A program made the translations under genes and the position numbers. 64,000 nucleotides of DNA, from the NCBI GenBank assembly GCA_040766885.1, contig JAXGPP010000005.1:416921-480920 (forward strand), read 5' to 3'. Positions within the stretch are counted from its first letter, which is position 1. Every line of letters starts with the position of its first letter. The notes below the pieces were generated by a model, which had not been told where the DNA came from, searched no databases, and was given only the letters and a program-made list of their open reading frames with translations. This DNA comes from JAXGPP01 sp040766885. GTDB taxonomy: Bacteria; Planctomycetota; Planctomycetia; Pirellulales; Thermoguttaceae. Positions 26,046-35,171 of the stretch are shown piece by piece.

Positions 26046-28967
26046 ATGTTGAGTTCTTTCCTGTTGGCGACAATTGCGGCCGCCTGCTGTAGCACAGCCC
26101 AGGCCGATCGCTGGGCGCGGGTCGACGATCAGGGCGTTCTGCGCTGGCAAGACGACCGCTCGGAAGTGGCGTTATTCGGCGTCAATTACTACACACCCTT
26201 CAGCGCCGACTACGAGGGGCTTGCGCGGCTCGGCGAAGACCACCGGGTTGTGATCGATCACGACGTGGCCCATTTCCAACGCCTGGGCCTCGACGCAATC
26301 CGCCTCCATGTCTTCGACCGGCAGATCAGCGATCTGGAGGGCAACCTGCTGGACAACGAAAACCTCAAGCTTTTCGACTACCTGGTGTTCACTGCGAAGC
26401 AACGCGGCATCTATACCGTGCTCACCCCGCTCGCCTGGTGGCACTATCATTCCGCCAACGCCGGCTTCTCCTCGCTGTACAGCAAGCCCGAGATGCTCCG
26501 CAGTCCCGCGGCCCGCAGCGCGCAGAAGAACTACCTCCGGCAGTTCATGGAGCATGTCAATCCCTACACAGGCATGGCCTACCGCGATGAGCCGGCCATC
26601 GTGGCCATTGAATTGATCAATGAACCCCTGTATGACCGAACCACAACGGTCGACGATGTGCGCGACTACATCGACGACCTTGCTGGAGCGGTCCGCGCTG
26701 CCGGCGCCCGCCAGCCGATCTTCTACAACGGCTGGGCAGGAATGGAGGAAGCTGTCGGCAAGTCGTCGATCGAGGGCTGCACGTTCGGCTGGTACCCGAC
26801 CGGACTGGTTTCCGGCGGCTGCCTGCGATCGAACTACCTCCCGGCCGTCGATGACTATCCGCGGATGCGGATGGCATGCCTCGCGGAAAAGGCGAAGATT
26901 GTCTACGAATTCGACGCTGCCGACGTCCCCGGCCGCGTAATGTACCCGGCGATGGCCCGGGCGTTTCGCAGCGGCGGCGCGCAGATCGCCACGCAGTTCC
27001 AATACGACCCGACACCACTGGCCGCCTTCAACTACGGTTGGTGCACCCACTATCTCAATCTGATCTATGCTCCGGGGAAGACGCTCAGCTTCGCGCTGGC
27101 CGCCGAGGCGTTCCGGCGGACGCCGCGTCTGGCGCGTTTCGGCGAGTATCCAGCATCCGCCGCGTTCGGCCCCTTCACACTCGATTTCGACCGCGACATG
27201 AGCGTGATGCGGACCGATGACGCGTACCTGTACGCCAACGACACCGACTTGCCGCCGCCCCACCCGGAACGCCTGGAGCGGGTATTCGGCTGCGGCAGTT
27301 CACCTGTCGTCCGGTACGAGGGCACGGGCGCCTACTTTCTCGACCGCTTGGGTAATGGACAATGGCGACTGGAAGTCTATCCGGATGCCGTCTGGATCGA
27401 CGACCCGTTCGCGCCCACCAGCCTGACCCGCGAGGTCTCACGGGTTCTCTGGGCTGAGCATCCCATAACCGTGCGGCTTCCCGACCTGGGAGATAGTTTC
27501 CAGTGCCAACGGATTGCGCCGAATGCCGCGGCGTCGGCTAGGGCCGTCAGCGGCTCTTTTTCGGTCACACCCGGCGTGTACACGCTCGCCCGCCAGGGAG
27601 CGACGCTTCCGACCAACGTCGCCGCCGAGTTCTGGGCTCCCGCGCCGGAGTATGAACGTCCGGCCGTGTGGTGGCAGACCGCCAGGCGTTGGCGAGCAGG
27701 GGTCGCCCTGCCCGTCCAAGTCAGCGTAGCCGCCCGGGACGTGAAGTTCGTGCGCCTTCACATAACGGGTGGTGAGCGTCTGGCGATGGATCACATCGCG
27801 CCTTATCTCTACTCCGCGAGTGTTCCCGGCGAGCGCCTTGTGGATGGCGCGGTTCATTTGCAGTTGGAGGTGCAGACACCGACAGGGGCCTATTGGTTTC
27901 CTGCCGGCGCGACCGGTCAGCAGAAACCGCGCGAGCCTTTCACTGTTTTCCAGATCGACCGGAACACCGCTCCGCACGTTCGTGGCTCGCCCGCCTGTCG
28001 GGCTGAAGTCGTGAGTGGCAGCACGCTGAACGTTGAGTCCGCAGGGTTTCATGGTACGGCAGCGGCCGGATTGCGGTTGCCGGCCAGTCGGCCGGACCAG
28101 TCCGATTTCGACACGCTGATCGTCCGCGGTCGGGCCACCCAGGCTGCCACGGACCGAGTTGAACTTGGCCTCGTGCAGGCCGACGGTAAGGCGTACGGTA
28201 TCGACGTGCCGCTGTGGAACGAACAGCACGACGTGCGCGTGCCGCTGGTCGAGTTGAAACCGCTTTGGGCCACACCGCCGGGAAGGCTTGACGTGACGAG
28301 ACTCAGCGAAGTCAGCCTTGTCTTCGGGGCCTGGCTCTACGGTCCTGTGGCCAGTGAGCCACATGGATTCCAAATCGAAAAGGTCTGGCTCGAACAGAGC
28401 GTGCCCGGTTGGGCGGTTGATATTGCCCCGGCCGATGGTCCGGTGGTGCTGTTCGCCGCGGGCGATCGGCCGGCGCGGGTCAACGGTGAAGAAGGCAGCG
28501 TTCAGACGCTGGTTCGCGGCAGTCGGCCGGGTCAATGGGCTGATCGAATCTGGATCGCGAAGTTCGAGCCGCCGCCGAGCAGTATTTCGTTTCGCCAGCC
28601 GGTGACTGAGAGCATTCGAATCGCTGGCGGTCTCCTGCACCATGCCAATGCGTTGGAGATCGTCGCGCGTGCGATCGAACCGCCGACCGACAAGCTCGAA
28701 GTGGTGCTCCTCGAACGCGATTCGACGGCCTGGGGAACCGTTGTGCCACTCTCCGAGAAGTGGCAGCGGATCGTGGTGCCGCTCGGCGAACTGCGGTTCT
28801 TCGACCACTGGGCGCATCCCGAGGGTCGTGGGGGCAAGAATGATCGCCTCAAGATCGAGGAATTGGACGCGGTGAATTTCTGTTTCGGCTCGTGGCTCTA
28901 CGGAGACCGCGCCGGGCAGGCGCATGGCATCGAGATCGAGAGTGCCTCGCTTGTTCAGGGCGATTGA
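26046..28967 (+). CDS. Secreted GH5-like glycosidase
   Basis: A 973-residue secreted enzyme. Residues 1-20 are a signal peptide ending AQA. The catalytic barrel spans about 35-370: VALFGVNYYTPF is strand one, RLGLDAIRLHVFD strand two, and the likely acid/base is E193 in IELINEPL. E288 in KIVYEFDAADV is the likely nucleophile, in the right order for clan GH-A. The rest is beta-rich: a linker domain (about 380-620), then two related jelly-roll-like modules, each containing a SFxFGxWLYG-type motif (VSLVFGAWLYGP and VNFCFGSWLYGD), so the C-terminus carries an internal duplication. It follows the TIM-barrel/LamG gene by 84 bp on the same strand. Substrate unknown; mannan- or cellulase-like activity would fit GH5. 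Confidence 0.87.
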   Translation: MLSSFLLATIAAACCSTAQADRWARVDDQGVLRWQDDRSEVALFGVNYYTPFSADYEGLARLGEDHRVVIDHDVAHFQRLGLDAIRLHVFDRQISDLEGNLLDNENLKLFDYLVFTAKQRGIYTVLTPLAWWHYHSANAGFSSLYSKPEMLRSPAARSAQKNYLRQFMEHVNPYTGMAYRDEPAIVAIELINEPLYDRTTTVDDVRDYIDDLAGAVRAAGARQPIFYNGWAGMEEAVGKSSIEGCTFGWYPTGLVSGGCLRSNYLPAVDDYPRMRMACLAEKAKIVYEFDAADVPGRVMYPAMARAFRSGGAQIATQFQYDPTPLAAFNYGWCTHYLNLIYAPGKTLSFALAAEAFRRTPRLARFGEYPASAAFGPFTLDFDRDMSVMRTDDAYLYANDTDLPPPHPERLERVFGCGSSPVVRYEGTGAYFLDRLGNGQWRLEVYPDAVWIDDPFAPTSLTREVSRVLWAEHPITVRLPDLGDSFQCQRIAPNAAASARAVSGSFSVTPGVYTLARQGATLPTNVAAEFWAPAPEYERPAVWWQTARRWRAGVALPVQVSVAARDVKFVRLHITGGERLAMDHIAPYLYSASVPGERLVDGAVHLQLEVQTPTGAYWFPAGATGQQKPREPFTVFQIDRNTAPHVRGSPACRAEVVSGSTLNVESAGFHGTAAAGLRLPASRPDQSDFDTLIVRGRATQAATDRVELGLVQADGKAYGIDVPLWNEQHDVRVPLVELKPLWATPPGRLDVTRLSEVSLVFGAWLYGPVASEPHGFQIEKVWLEQSVPGWAVDIAPADGPVVLFAAGDRPARVNGEEGSVQTLVRGSRPGQWADRIWIAKFEPPPSSISFRQPVTESIRIAGGLLHHANALEIVARAIEPPTDKLEVVLLERDSTAWGTVVPLSEKWQRIVVPLGELRFFDHWAHPEGRGGKNDRLKIEELDAVNFCFGSWLYGDRAGQAHGIEIESASLVQGD

Positions 28968-29010
28968 TCACGAGAATCTCGATCATGAAGTCAGTTGCAG
29001 GGCGCGTCGT

Positions 29011-29868
29011 TCACTGGCCGCGAGCCGTCGCATTTGTATGCTGAAGGATGAACTCAACGATCGGAGAAGGGTCATCGAGGCCGTGCGGATGATGCCCCAT
29101 TCCCTTCTTGATCAATACCCTGACCGGACCGCCGAGCTTCTCATACCGCTGCTTGACAATCGCGCCGTTCTCCGTGTAGGGCACCACATCGTCGGCGTCG
29201 CCGCAGAGCAGGAAGAGCGGAATTGCAGCCTTCGCCAGCGGTTCGAGATTATCGATCGGGTTCTTCGTGTAGGCCAGGGCTTCCGCTTCCGACTGGAAGT
29301 GATAGTCCCGGATCAGCTTCTGCCAGTCCGCCGGGCTTCCCTTGCCTTGTCCTTTGCCGCCCGGCCAGCTCTTGAAGTCCAGCACGGCGTTGTCGGCGAG
29401 GATACAACCAACCTTGCCGGGGTTCGCGGCCGCCCAATTGAAGCAGTAGAGGCCGCCGCGGCTAAGTCCCTCCAGGACCGGCTTCGGTGAGAGGCCGTGC
29501 TGCTCGGTCAGTGTCTGATAAAGCACGTCCCAATGGGCCAATGCATCCGGGCAGCCGAATGTGTTGCCGACATTGATGTAGACGAGATGGAACCCCTTGG
29601 CCAGCAGAGCCAGGTCCACCTGTGGAAAGGCGTCGAAGAACTCGGCCCGCCAGACCCACGGTCTGCCCGCCGCCGGCTGCCGAGGGACGACAACCGTCGT
29701 GGCGCAGCCGTCCACCATGAAATCATAGCGGTCGTAGCCCCGATATCCCGAATGAACGCCGGGAAACGGCTGATCCGCACCGGCGAGCACGGCCGACGGG
29801 CAATGGAAGAGAATCAACAGAATCGCTACGCACACAGTTGTTGCGAGCCACGCTCTTCGCCGGATCAT
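29011..29868 (-). CDS. Secreted alpha/beta hydrolase
   Basis: A 285-residue exported alpha/beta hydrolase, probably an esterase acting on acylated glycan or a peptide-bond hydrolase relative. The ATG at 29868 is preceded by GGAGGAGGAG and starts a signal peptide (about 1-29, ending VLA). The nucleophile is Ser136 in GLSRGG, the acid lies in CGDADDVVP (D226 or D227), and the His in GMGHHPH (259-262). It converges on the GH5-like gene and diverges from a sulfatase at 30152. Its nearest relatives in similar loci are uncharacterised. Confidence 0.87.
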   Translation of the reverse strand: MIRRRAWLATTVCVAILLILFHCPSAVLAGADQPFPGVHSGYRGYDRYDFMVDGCATTVVVPRQPAAGRPWVWRAEFFDAFPQVDLALLAKGFHLVYINVGNTFGCPDALAHWDVLYQTLTEQHGLSPKPVLEGLSRGGLYCFNWAAANPGKVGCILADNAVLDFKSWPGGKGQGKGSPADWQKLIRDYHFQSEAEALAYTKNPIDNLEPLAKAAIPLFLLCGDADDVVPYTENGAIVKQRYEKLGGPVRVLIKKGMGHHPHGLDDPSPIVEFILQHTNATARGQ

Positions 29869-30151
29869 TCGACTCCTCCTCCGCATAAGCTCAGGGCGCC
29901 GCCGCACACAAGCGACTCGAGATGCCAAACTCCGCCTGGAAGCGGATGTCTTGCCGGCAGCCGCGGAACCGCTCTGACGATCCACCAGTCTGGGCCGGGC
30001 GGGCGGCAAAGTCAATCTGAAAGCAGCGATCGATCCGCCGGCCGGCCTGGCGTATGATAGAACCGCGCGACACCCTCGGCCGCAAGACGGCACTTAAGCG
30101 GGATTGTCGCTCGAAAGCTGTCGAACAACACTCTGCGGGACACACACTGAG

Positions 30152-31609
30152 ATGATACCTCGATCCTTCCGACTCAGACGCTGGCGGACGTTTACGGGAT
30201 TCTCCTTCATCCTCCAGTTCACGATCCTCGCCGCGACGGTTTCAGCGGCCGACCGGCCCAACGTCCTGTTTATCGCCATCGATGATCTGCGCAGCGACCT
30301 GGGCGCGCTCGGTGCGACCCATGCCAAAACGCCTCAGCTCGACGCATTTGCCGCAACCGCACGGCTTTTCAGCCGTCACTTTGTACAGGTGCCTACGTGT
30401 GGCGCGTCGCGATGCGCGCTGGTGCGCGGCCGCTATCCTTCCGTCCCGGCCCAGGTAGGCAACAATGCCATCCGCAGTACGCATGCCGAGTGGGGCGTCA
30501 ACAGTCTGCCCGCCGTGTTTCGCCGTCACGGCTATCTGACCTTGGCCCTGGGGAAGATCACGCACCATCCTGGCGGGCTGACTGGCAAACACTGGGCCGA
30601 GGGGCCTGAGGAGTTGCCCGGGGCGTGGGATCGTTGCTGGATCCCCGACGGTCCGTGGAAGACTCCGGAGGCGATCATGCATGGCTATGCCAACGGCGCG
30701 GCCCGGCAGCCCGGCAAGTCGCCGCCATGGGAGGCGTTTGACGGTCCTGATGAAGCGTATCCGGATGCATGGGTGGCGGCCGAGGCCATCGCGACACTGG
30801 AGAAGCTTGCGAAGGAAGAACGACCGTGGTTCTTTGGTGTCGGCTTCTTCAAGCCGCATCTGCCTTTTGCCGCGCCCAAGAGATGGTTTGACCTGCATGC
30901 GGCGGGAGTACCCGACCTGGGCGCCGGGATCGCAGCCAAACCCGCCTGGCCGTCGGGATGGCATGCCAGCGGCGAGTTTCGCGGGAACTACGGCCACCCG
31001 GCCGGACGCGACCCTGCCACCGATGCCGATTACGCACGCCTGATGCGGCAGGCCTATGCCGCCAGCGCGAGTTACATGGACGCTCAGGTGGGCCGCGTCC
31101 TGCGTGCGCTCGACGAAAGCGGCATGGACGACAACACCGTCGTGGTCGTATGGAGCGACCACGGATTTCTGCTCGGCGAGCACGCCATTTGGGGCAAGCA
31201 CTGTCTGTACGAAGACGCTCTGCGGTCGCCGCTCATAATCCGGCACCCTGGACTTGCCCAGCCGGGCAGGACGAGCGAGGCGATCGTCGAAACCGTGGAT
31301 GTCTTTCCCACCCTCGCCGACCTGTGCGGATTGCCCCTTCCCTCGGGGCTGGATGGCCGCAGCCTTCGCCCACAACTGGCCGACCCCGCCGCTCCGTCCG
31401 GCAAGGCCGCTCACGGCTTCTGGACCGGCAACCAGCGAACGCTGCGCAACGACCGCTGGCGACTGATCGTTCAGAAGGGCTCAGACGCAGCGGCGCCGCG
31501 GATCGAACTGTTCGATTTCGAGACCGATCCGCACGAGACTCGCAACCACGCCGTCGACCGTCCCGAGATCGTCCGCGGACTGCTCGACAAGCTCGACCTC
31601 GCTCAGTAA
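30152..31609 (+). CDS. Secreted iduronate-2-sulfatase-like sulfatase
   Basis: A 485-residue sulfatase. Residues about 1-33 are a signal peptide with an unusually basic n-region (RSFRLRRWR). The metal site is FIAIDDLRSDLG (D44, D45), the pattern of iduronate-2-sulfatase-like enzymes. The formylglycine precursor is Cys83 in C-G-A-S-R (83-87) followed by CALVRGRYP. A WSDHGFLLGEH motif supplies later metal and sulfate contacts. The ATG at 30152 has only a weak ribosome site, but the signal peptide begins there and further upstream codons show no homology. It lies across a 283-bp divergent region from the alpha/beta hydrolase. Substrate specificity cannot be proved from this motif alone. Confidence 0.92.
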   Translation: MIPRSFRLRRWRTFTGFSFILQFTILAATVSAADRPNVLFIAIDDLRSDLGALGATHAKTPQLDAFAATARLFSRHFVQVPTCGASRCALVRGRYPSVPAQVGNNAIRSTHAEWGVNSLPAVFRRHGYLTLALGKITHHPGGLTGKHWAEGPEELPGAWDRCWIPDGPWKTPEAIMHGYANGAARQPGKSPPWEAFDGPDEAYPDAWVAAEAIATLEKLAKEERPWFFGVGFFKPHLPFAAPKRWFDLHAAGVPDLGAGIAAKPAWPSGWHASGEFRGNYGHPAGRDPATDADYARLMRQAYAASASYMDAQVGRVLRALDESGMDDNTVVVVWSDHGFLLGEHAIWGKHCLYEDALRSPLIIRHPGLAQPGRTSEAIVETVDVFPTLADLCGLPLPSGLDGRSLRPQLADPAAPSGKAAHGFWTGNQRTLRNDRWRLIVQKGSDAAAPRIELFDFETDPHETRNHAVDRPEIVRGLLDKLDLAQ

Positions 31610-31650
31610 CCTTCGCTCCCGTCAGTGCATCTGAGTCACGTTCCGCCCCT

Positions 31651-34458
31651 TCACTCAAGAGGCTCCGACTCAACCTTGATCACGACCGCAGTCAAGTCAT
31701 CCTGAGGCTCGTTGAGCCCGGTGAAGTCGAAAACCGCTTGCTGCAGGCTTTGGATGATCTCGCTTGCCCGGCAATCACGGCTCGCACGAACGGCCTCCAG
31801 CATCCTTTCTTGTCCGAACGGCTCCCCATCTGGAGACCGGGCCTCGAAGAAACCATCGGTCGTGAGCAGAACGATGTCTCGGGCATCCAGTTCCATGGGC
31901 ACACCCGAGGGAATATCCATATCCGGCAGAATCGCCAGCGGTAGAGCGCTGCTGGGGAGAACGCCTTTCACCTCGCCTGTGCGCCCCAGCATGTAACCGG
32001 GAGGATGCCCCAGATTCAGGTATTTTAGTCTCCGCGACGCCAACTCCAGTTGCACGAACAGCAAGGTGACGAACCGCCCTTCTTCTGTCTCGCGGCACAG
32101 AAATGTGTTCACGTGCCGCAGCGCCTCCTCGATGCCTGTGTGGTCCAGGACGAACGAGCGCAAATGGGCGCTGACCGACGCCATGACCAAAGCGGCGCTG
32201 AAGCCGTGGCCGCACACGTCGCCCACCACGATTCCCAATGAACCGTCAGGCATCATGAGATAGTCGTAGTAGTCCCCTGCAGCGAACTGGGCGGGGACAA
32301 GCGATCCGGCGATATCGTAGCCGGGCACAGCGAGAATGGAGCCGGGCAAGAGATGCTGCTGAATCCGCTGGGCGGCGATCAACTCCCCCTCCCGCTCCCG
32401 CATCAACTGCTCAGATCGTTTTCGATCGGTGATATCCAGGTGCGAACCTACCATCCGAACGGGCTTGCCTGTCGGGTCTCGAACGACGGCGCCGCGAGCG
32501 AGCATCCAGCGGTAGGAGCCGTTCTTGTGTTGCAGGCGATGTTCCAGTTCGAACTGGGAAGTCCTATTGTCAAGGTAATCGCGAATGGTTCCCAGCGCAA
32601 GCTCCCGATCATCTGGATGGAGCCGCGCCTCCCATTCGCTGAAATGGCTCTCGAGCTCATCGCCATCGTATCCCAGAATGCTTTTCCAACGGGGCGAGAA
32701 GTAGCACTTGCCCGTCACGAGATCCCAGTCCCAGATTCCCGCGTCGGTTCCTCGGACGGCAAGGTCGAATCGCGCCTCGCTCCTGCTCAGGGCCTCTTCC
32801 GCCCGTTTCCGCTTCACGATCCCGGCGAGCACGGCAGCCACGGCGGTCAGGAAGCCTTCCTCTGTGGGATCGCGTTCGTGCCCGTGTTCGATATAAAGGT
32901 TGATGATTCCCAGAAGAGTGTCCTCCGAGATGATCGGAATGCAGTAGTGTCCATGCGGAGTCATACCCGGATAACGGGTGCGATGACGCTCATCGAGGTT
33001 GCAGGCGAACACAACGTCTCGTTGTTCGGCCGCCAACCCACACAGACATTCACCCACCCGGACGCGACAGCACGCTTTCAGCAGAGGTTCTGCCAAGCCG
33101 CGCCGAGCCTTCATGACGAGCACGCGAGGATCGTCCTCGACGAGGAAGACAGATCCCTTGGCCTCCAACCGGATCCAGGAGAGCGACAACAGGAGGTCCA
33201 ACGCCTGTTCCAATAGTTCGTCCAGGGACAGAGGATCCAGCGAGAGTTTCAACAACGCATTGAGCGCCGACTGAATCTCCAGGTTTGACCGGAGAGCTTC
33301 CTCGGTCTTCTTTCGCTCGGTGACATCCAGAACGGCCGCCACGACCAGCAGCCCTTCTTCGGTCTCAATGGGGCTCAAAGCGATCTCCGCGGCGAATTCG
33401 GTGTTGTCTTTGCGCCGGCCAAGGAGCGACGGCCGATTGCACATGTATTGGACGGAGGGGGATTGGGCATATTCGCCCCGTGCCGCCACGTGACGGTCGC
33501 GAAATCGTTCTGGAACCAGAATTTCCAGCGGTTGATCCAGCAGGTCTTCCCTCGTGAAGCCGAAGACGCTCTCTGTATGGGTGTTCGCAAAGAGGATGCG
33601 GCCCTCCTGGTTGACCAGCAACACGGCAATTGCCGCCGACTCCAGGACAGACCGCAGTCTCTCGTCGGCGCGCCGACGCTCGGTGATGTCCTCGATCAGG
33701 CCGTCATATCCGATGAGCGTTCCGCTCTCGTCGTGGTGGCGGAGGACGGTGTTCCGCACCCAGCGGGTAGCTCCGCCCCGCTGTCGGATCCGGTGCTCGA
33801 TGGGCGGAACCGCCTCGCCCTGCATGATTCTCGCGGCATGCTGCCGCACCCGTTCGCGGTCCTCGGGATGAACCATATCGATCCACAAGGAAGGCTGCGA
33901 TCGGTAGTCCTCCGGCCGGTAACCGGTCATGGTGACGCACCCCGGCCCGTGCTCGGTCGACGCAGGCACACCAGCGCTGATCTCAACCGAATAGCGGTAC
34001 GCGCGTGCAGCGAGCAACAATTCCGAATAACGGCGTTCACACGTTTGAAGCTTGTTTTCCACCGCCTTCCGTTCGGCAATGTCTACGCTGAAGTTCAGCG
34101 AACCGGTGATCCGACCGTGATCATCACACAGAGCGTGGCCCAGACCAAGAACCCAAGTCGTGCGCCCCTGCGGAGTCTGCACCCTGTACTCGAGTTTCCA
34201 TTCACCGGAAGAACGCACCGCTTCATGCCACTGTCGCACCGTCGTTTCAAGATCAGCGACATGGATGCCTTGCGTCCAGTGTCGTCCCAAAGCCTCGTGG
34301 GGCGCCAGCCCCGTCATTTCGGTCCAGCACCGGTTCACATAACGACAGTTTCCGTCGGCATCCGCCAGGCATATGCCAACTGACGATGAGGCTACAAGTC
34401 GCTGGAAGAACTGCTCGCCTTCAGCGACTTCCTTCTGTCTACGGGTCAGGACTAACAT
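31651..34458 (-). CDS. Cytosolic PAS-PAS-PAS-GAF-PAS-SpoIIE phosphatase
   Basis: A 935-residue signalling protein with no membrane segment. Domains in order: PAS (about 14-130), PAS (about 140-260, HPEDRERV), PAS (about 262-385), GAF (about 390-550), PAS with PAC (about 556-680, HPDDRELALG), and a PP2C-type SpoIIE/RsbU phosphatase (about 690-930). Metal-binding Asp residues are visible at FAAGDYYDY (D729) and GDVCGHG (D747). Such proteins dephosphorylate an anti-sigma-factor antagonist in partner-switching systems. The GAF domain carries several Cys (ACCRVRVGECLC, FACNLDE). No kinase, RsbV-like antagonist or receiver is encoded nearby, so the partner is elsewhere. The ATG at 34458 has no clear ribosome site. 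Confidence 0.93.
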   Translation of the reverse strand: MLVLTRRQKEVAEGEQFFQRLVASSSVGICLADADGNCRYVNRCWTEMTGLAPHEALGRHWTQGIHVADLETTVRQWHEAVRSSGEWKLEYRVQTPQGRTTWVLGLGHALCDDHGRITGSLNFSVDIAERKAVENKLQTCERRYSELLLAARAYRYSVEISAGVPASTEHGPGCVTMTGYRPEDYRSQPSLWIDMVHPEDRERVRQHAARIMQGEAVPPIEHRIRQRGGATRWVRNTVLRHHDESGTLIGYDGLIEDITERRRADERLRSVLESAAIAVLLVNQEGRILFANTHTESVFGFTREDLLDQPLEILVPERFRDRHVAARGEYAQSPSVQYMCNRPSLLGRRKDNTEFAAEIALSPIETEEGLLVVAAVLDVTERKKTEEALRSNLEIQSALNALLKLSLDPLSLDELLEQALDLLLSLSWIRLEAKGSVFLVEDDPRVLVMKARRGLAEPLLKACCRVRVGECLCGLAAEQRDVVFACNLDERHRTRYPGMTPHGHYCIPIISEDTLLGIINLYIEHGHERDPTEEGFLTAVAAVLAGIVKRKRAEEALSRSEARFDLAVRGTDAGIWDWDLVTGKCYFSPRWKSILGYDGDELESHFSEWEARLHPDDRELALGTIRDYLDNRTSQFELEHRLQHKNGSYRWMLARGAVVRDPTGKPVRMVGSHLDITDRKRSEQLMREREGELIAAQRIQQHLLPGSILAVPGYDIAGSLVPAQFAAGDYYDYLMMPDGSLGIVVGDVCGHGFSAALVMASVSAHLRSFVLDHTGIEEALRHVNTFLCRETEEGRFVTLLFVQLELASRRLKYLNLGHPPGYMLGRTGEVKGVLPSSALPLAILPDMDIPSGVPMELDARDIVLLTTDGFFEARSPDGEPFGQERMLEAVRASRDCRASEIIQSLQQAVFDFTGLNEPQDDLTAVVIKVESEPLE

Positions 34459-35171
34459 GAGCCGAACCCCCGGGGTCTGACTCGCGCCTCCTGTATGGAT
34501 GTGCCGAAGTGCCGTCGCTTCTTCCCAGTTCGCTCAGCCCACTTCGATCCTGTCGATCACCTGGTTGACCCGACCGCTTCCTGGGCCAGCTGTGATAGAA
34601 GCTGGGCAGGTGACCTCTTGAGAAAGCTGCCCCTGATCACACTCGCATGAGACCTCTCTCAGCAGGGGAGAGGGGCTGCTTCGAAGACGATCGCTTGCCG
34701 ATAACTCAGTGTTGAAAAAACGCGCGGAGGCATCGCTGATCGTGGAGCGGGGCATAGGCATACCTCCATTCCTTGGAGAAGGAAACACTCCAAAAGAGCG
34801 TTCCTTGCACCTCCTCATGCTCTTGCTCTTGAATGGACTCGACAGGCTGATCCAGTTTACGCCGCAACGCGGGGGACGACATCCCTCTATAAGGGTGCAA
34901 AGCTTGGTTTTCTTGGCCGCAATATTTCCGGGGGAGGATGCGGGGCCACTCACCGGTGAGCCAGATACATTGCCCAATCTACGCATTCGTCTCCGTTTCC
35001 CGTCTTGATGGCGAGGCTATCCGTTCACGCTAGCGTTGCTTGCCGCCAACGATGACAATCAGATTGCTGAGCGGCGAGCGAACTGCCGGGCGCGGCGCGG
35101 GCGTTGTGCCAGACCGGGTACCGGGGACTGGACCGATTCGGCTCGACCGGGACGCAGTGGAGAAAGGTGGC
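34459..35171. other. 713-bp stretch without a recognisable gene
   Basis: Upstream regions of a SpoIIE phosphatase (leftward) and a sulfatase (rightward). Open frames of 60-150 codons occur on both strands at about 34534-35008, but none has a ribosome site with plausible composition or a motif I recognise. The part around 34680-34930 is less GC-rich than the flanking genes. A short hairpin is possible at 34653-34673 (CCTCTC/GAGAGG). It may be promoter DNA plus a decayed insertion. Confidence 0.5.

Noticed and set aside
34653..34673. Short CCTCTC/GAGAGG hairpin as a terminator
   Set aside because: It has only six base pairs, no U-tract, and is not positioned after any gene end.
34534..34986. 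Leftward 150-codon frame in the large gap
   Set aside because: Ser/Pro/Arg-rich without homology or ribosome site; composition looks non-coding.
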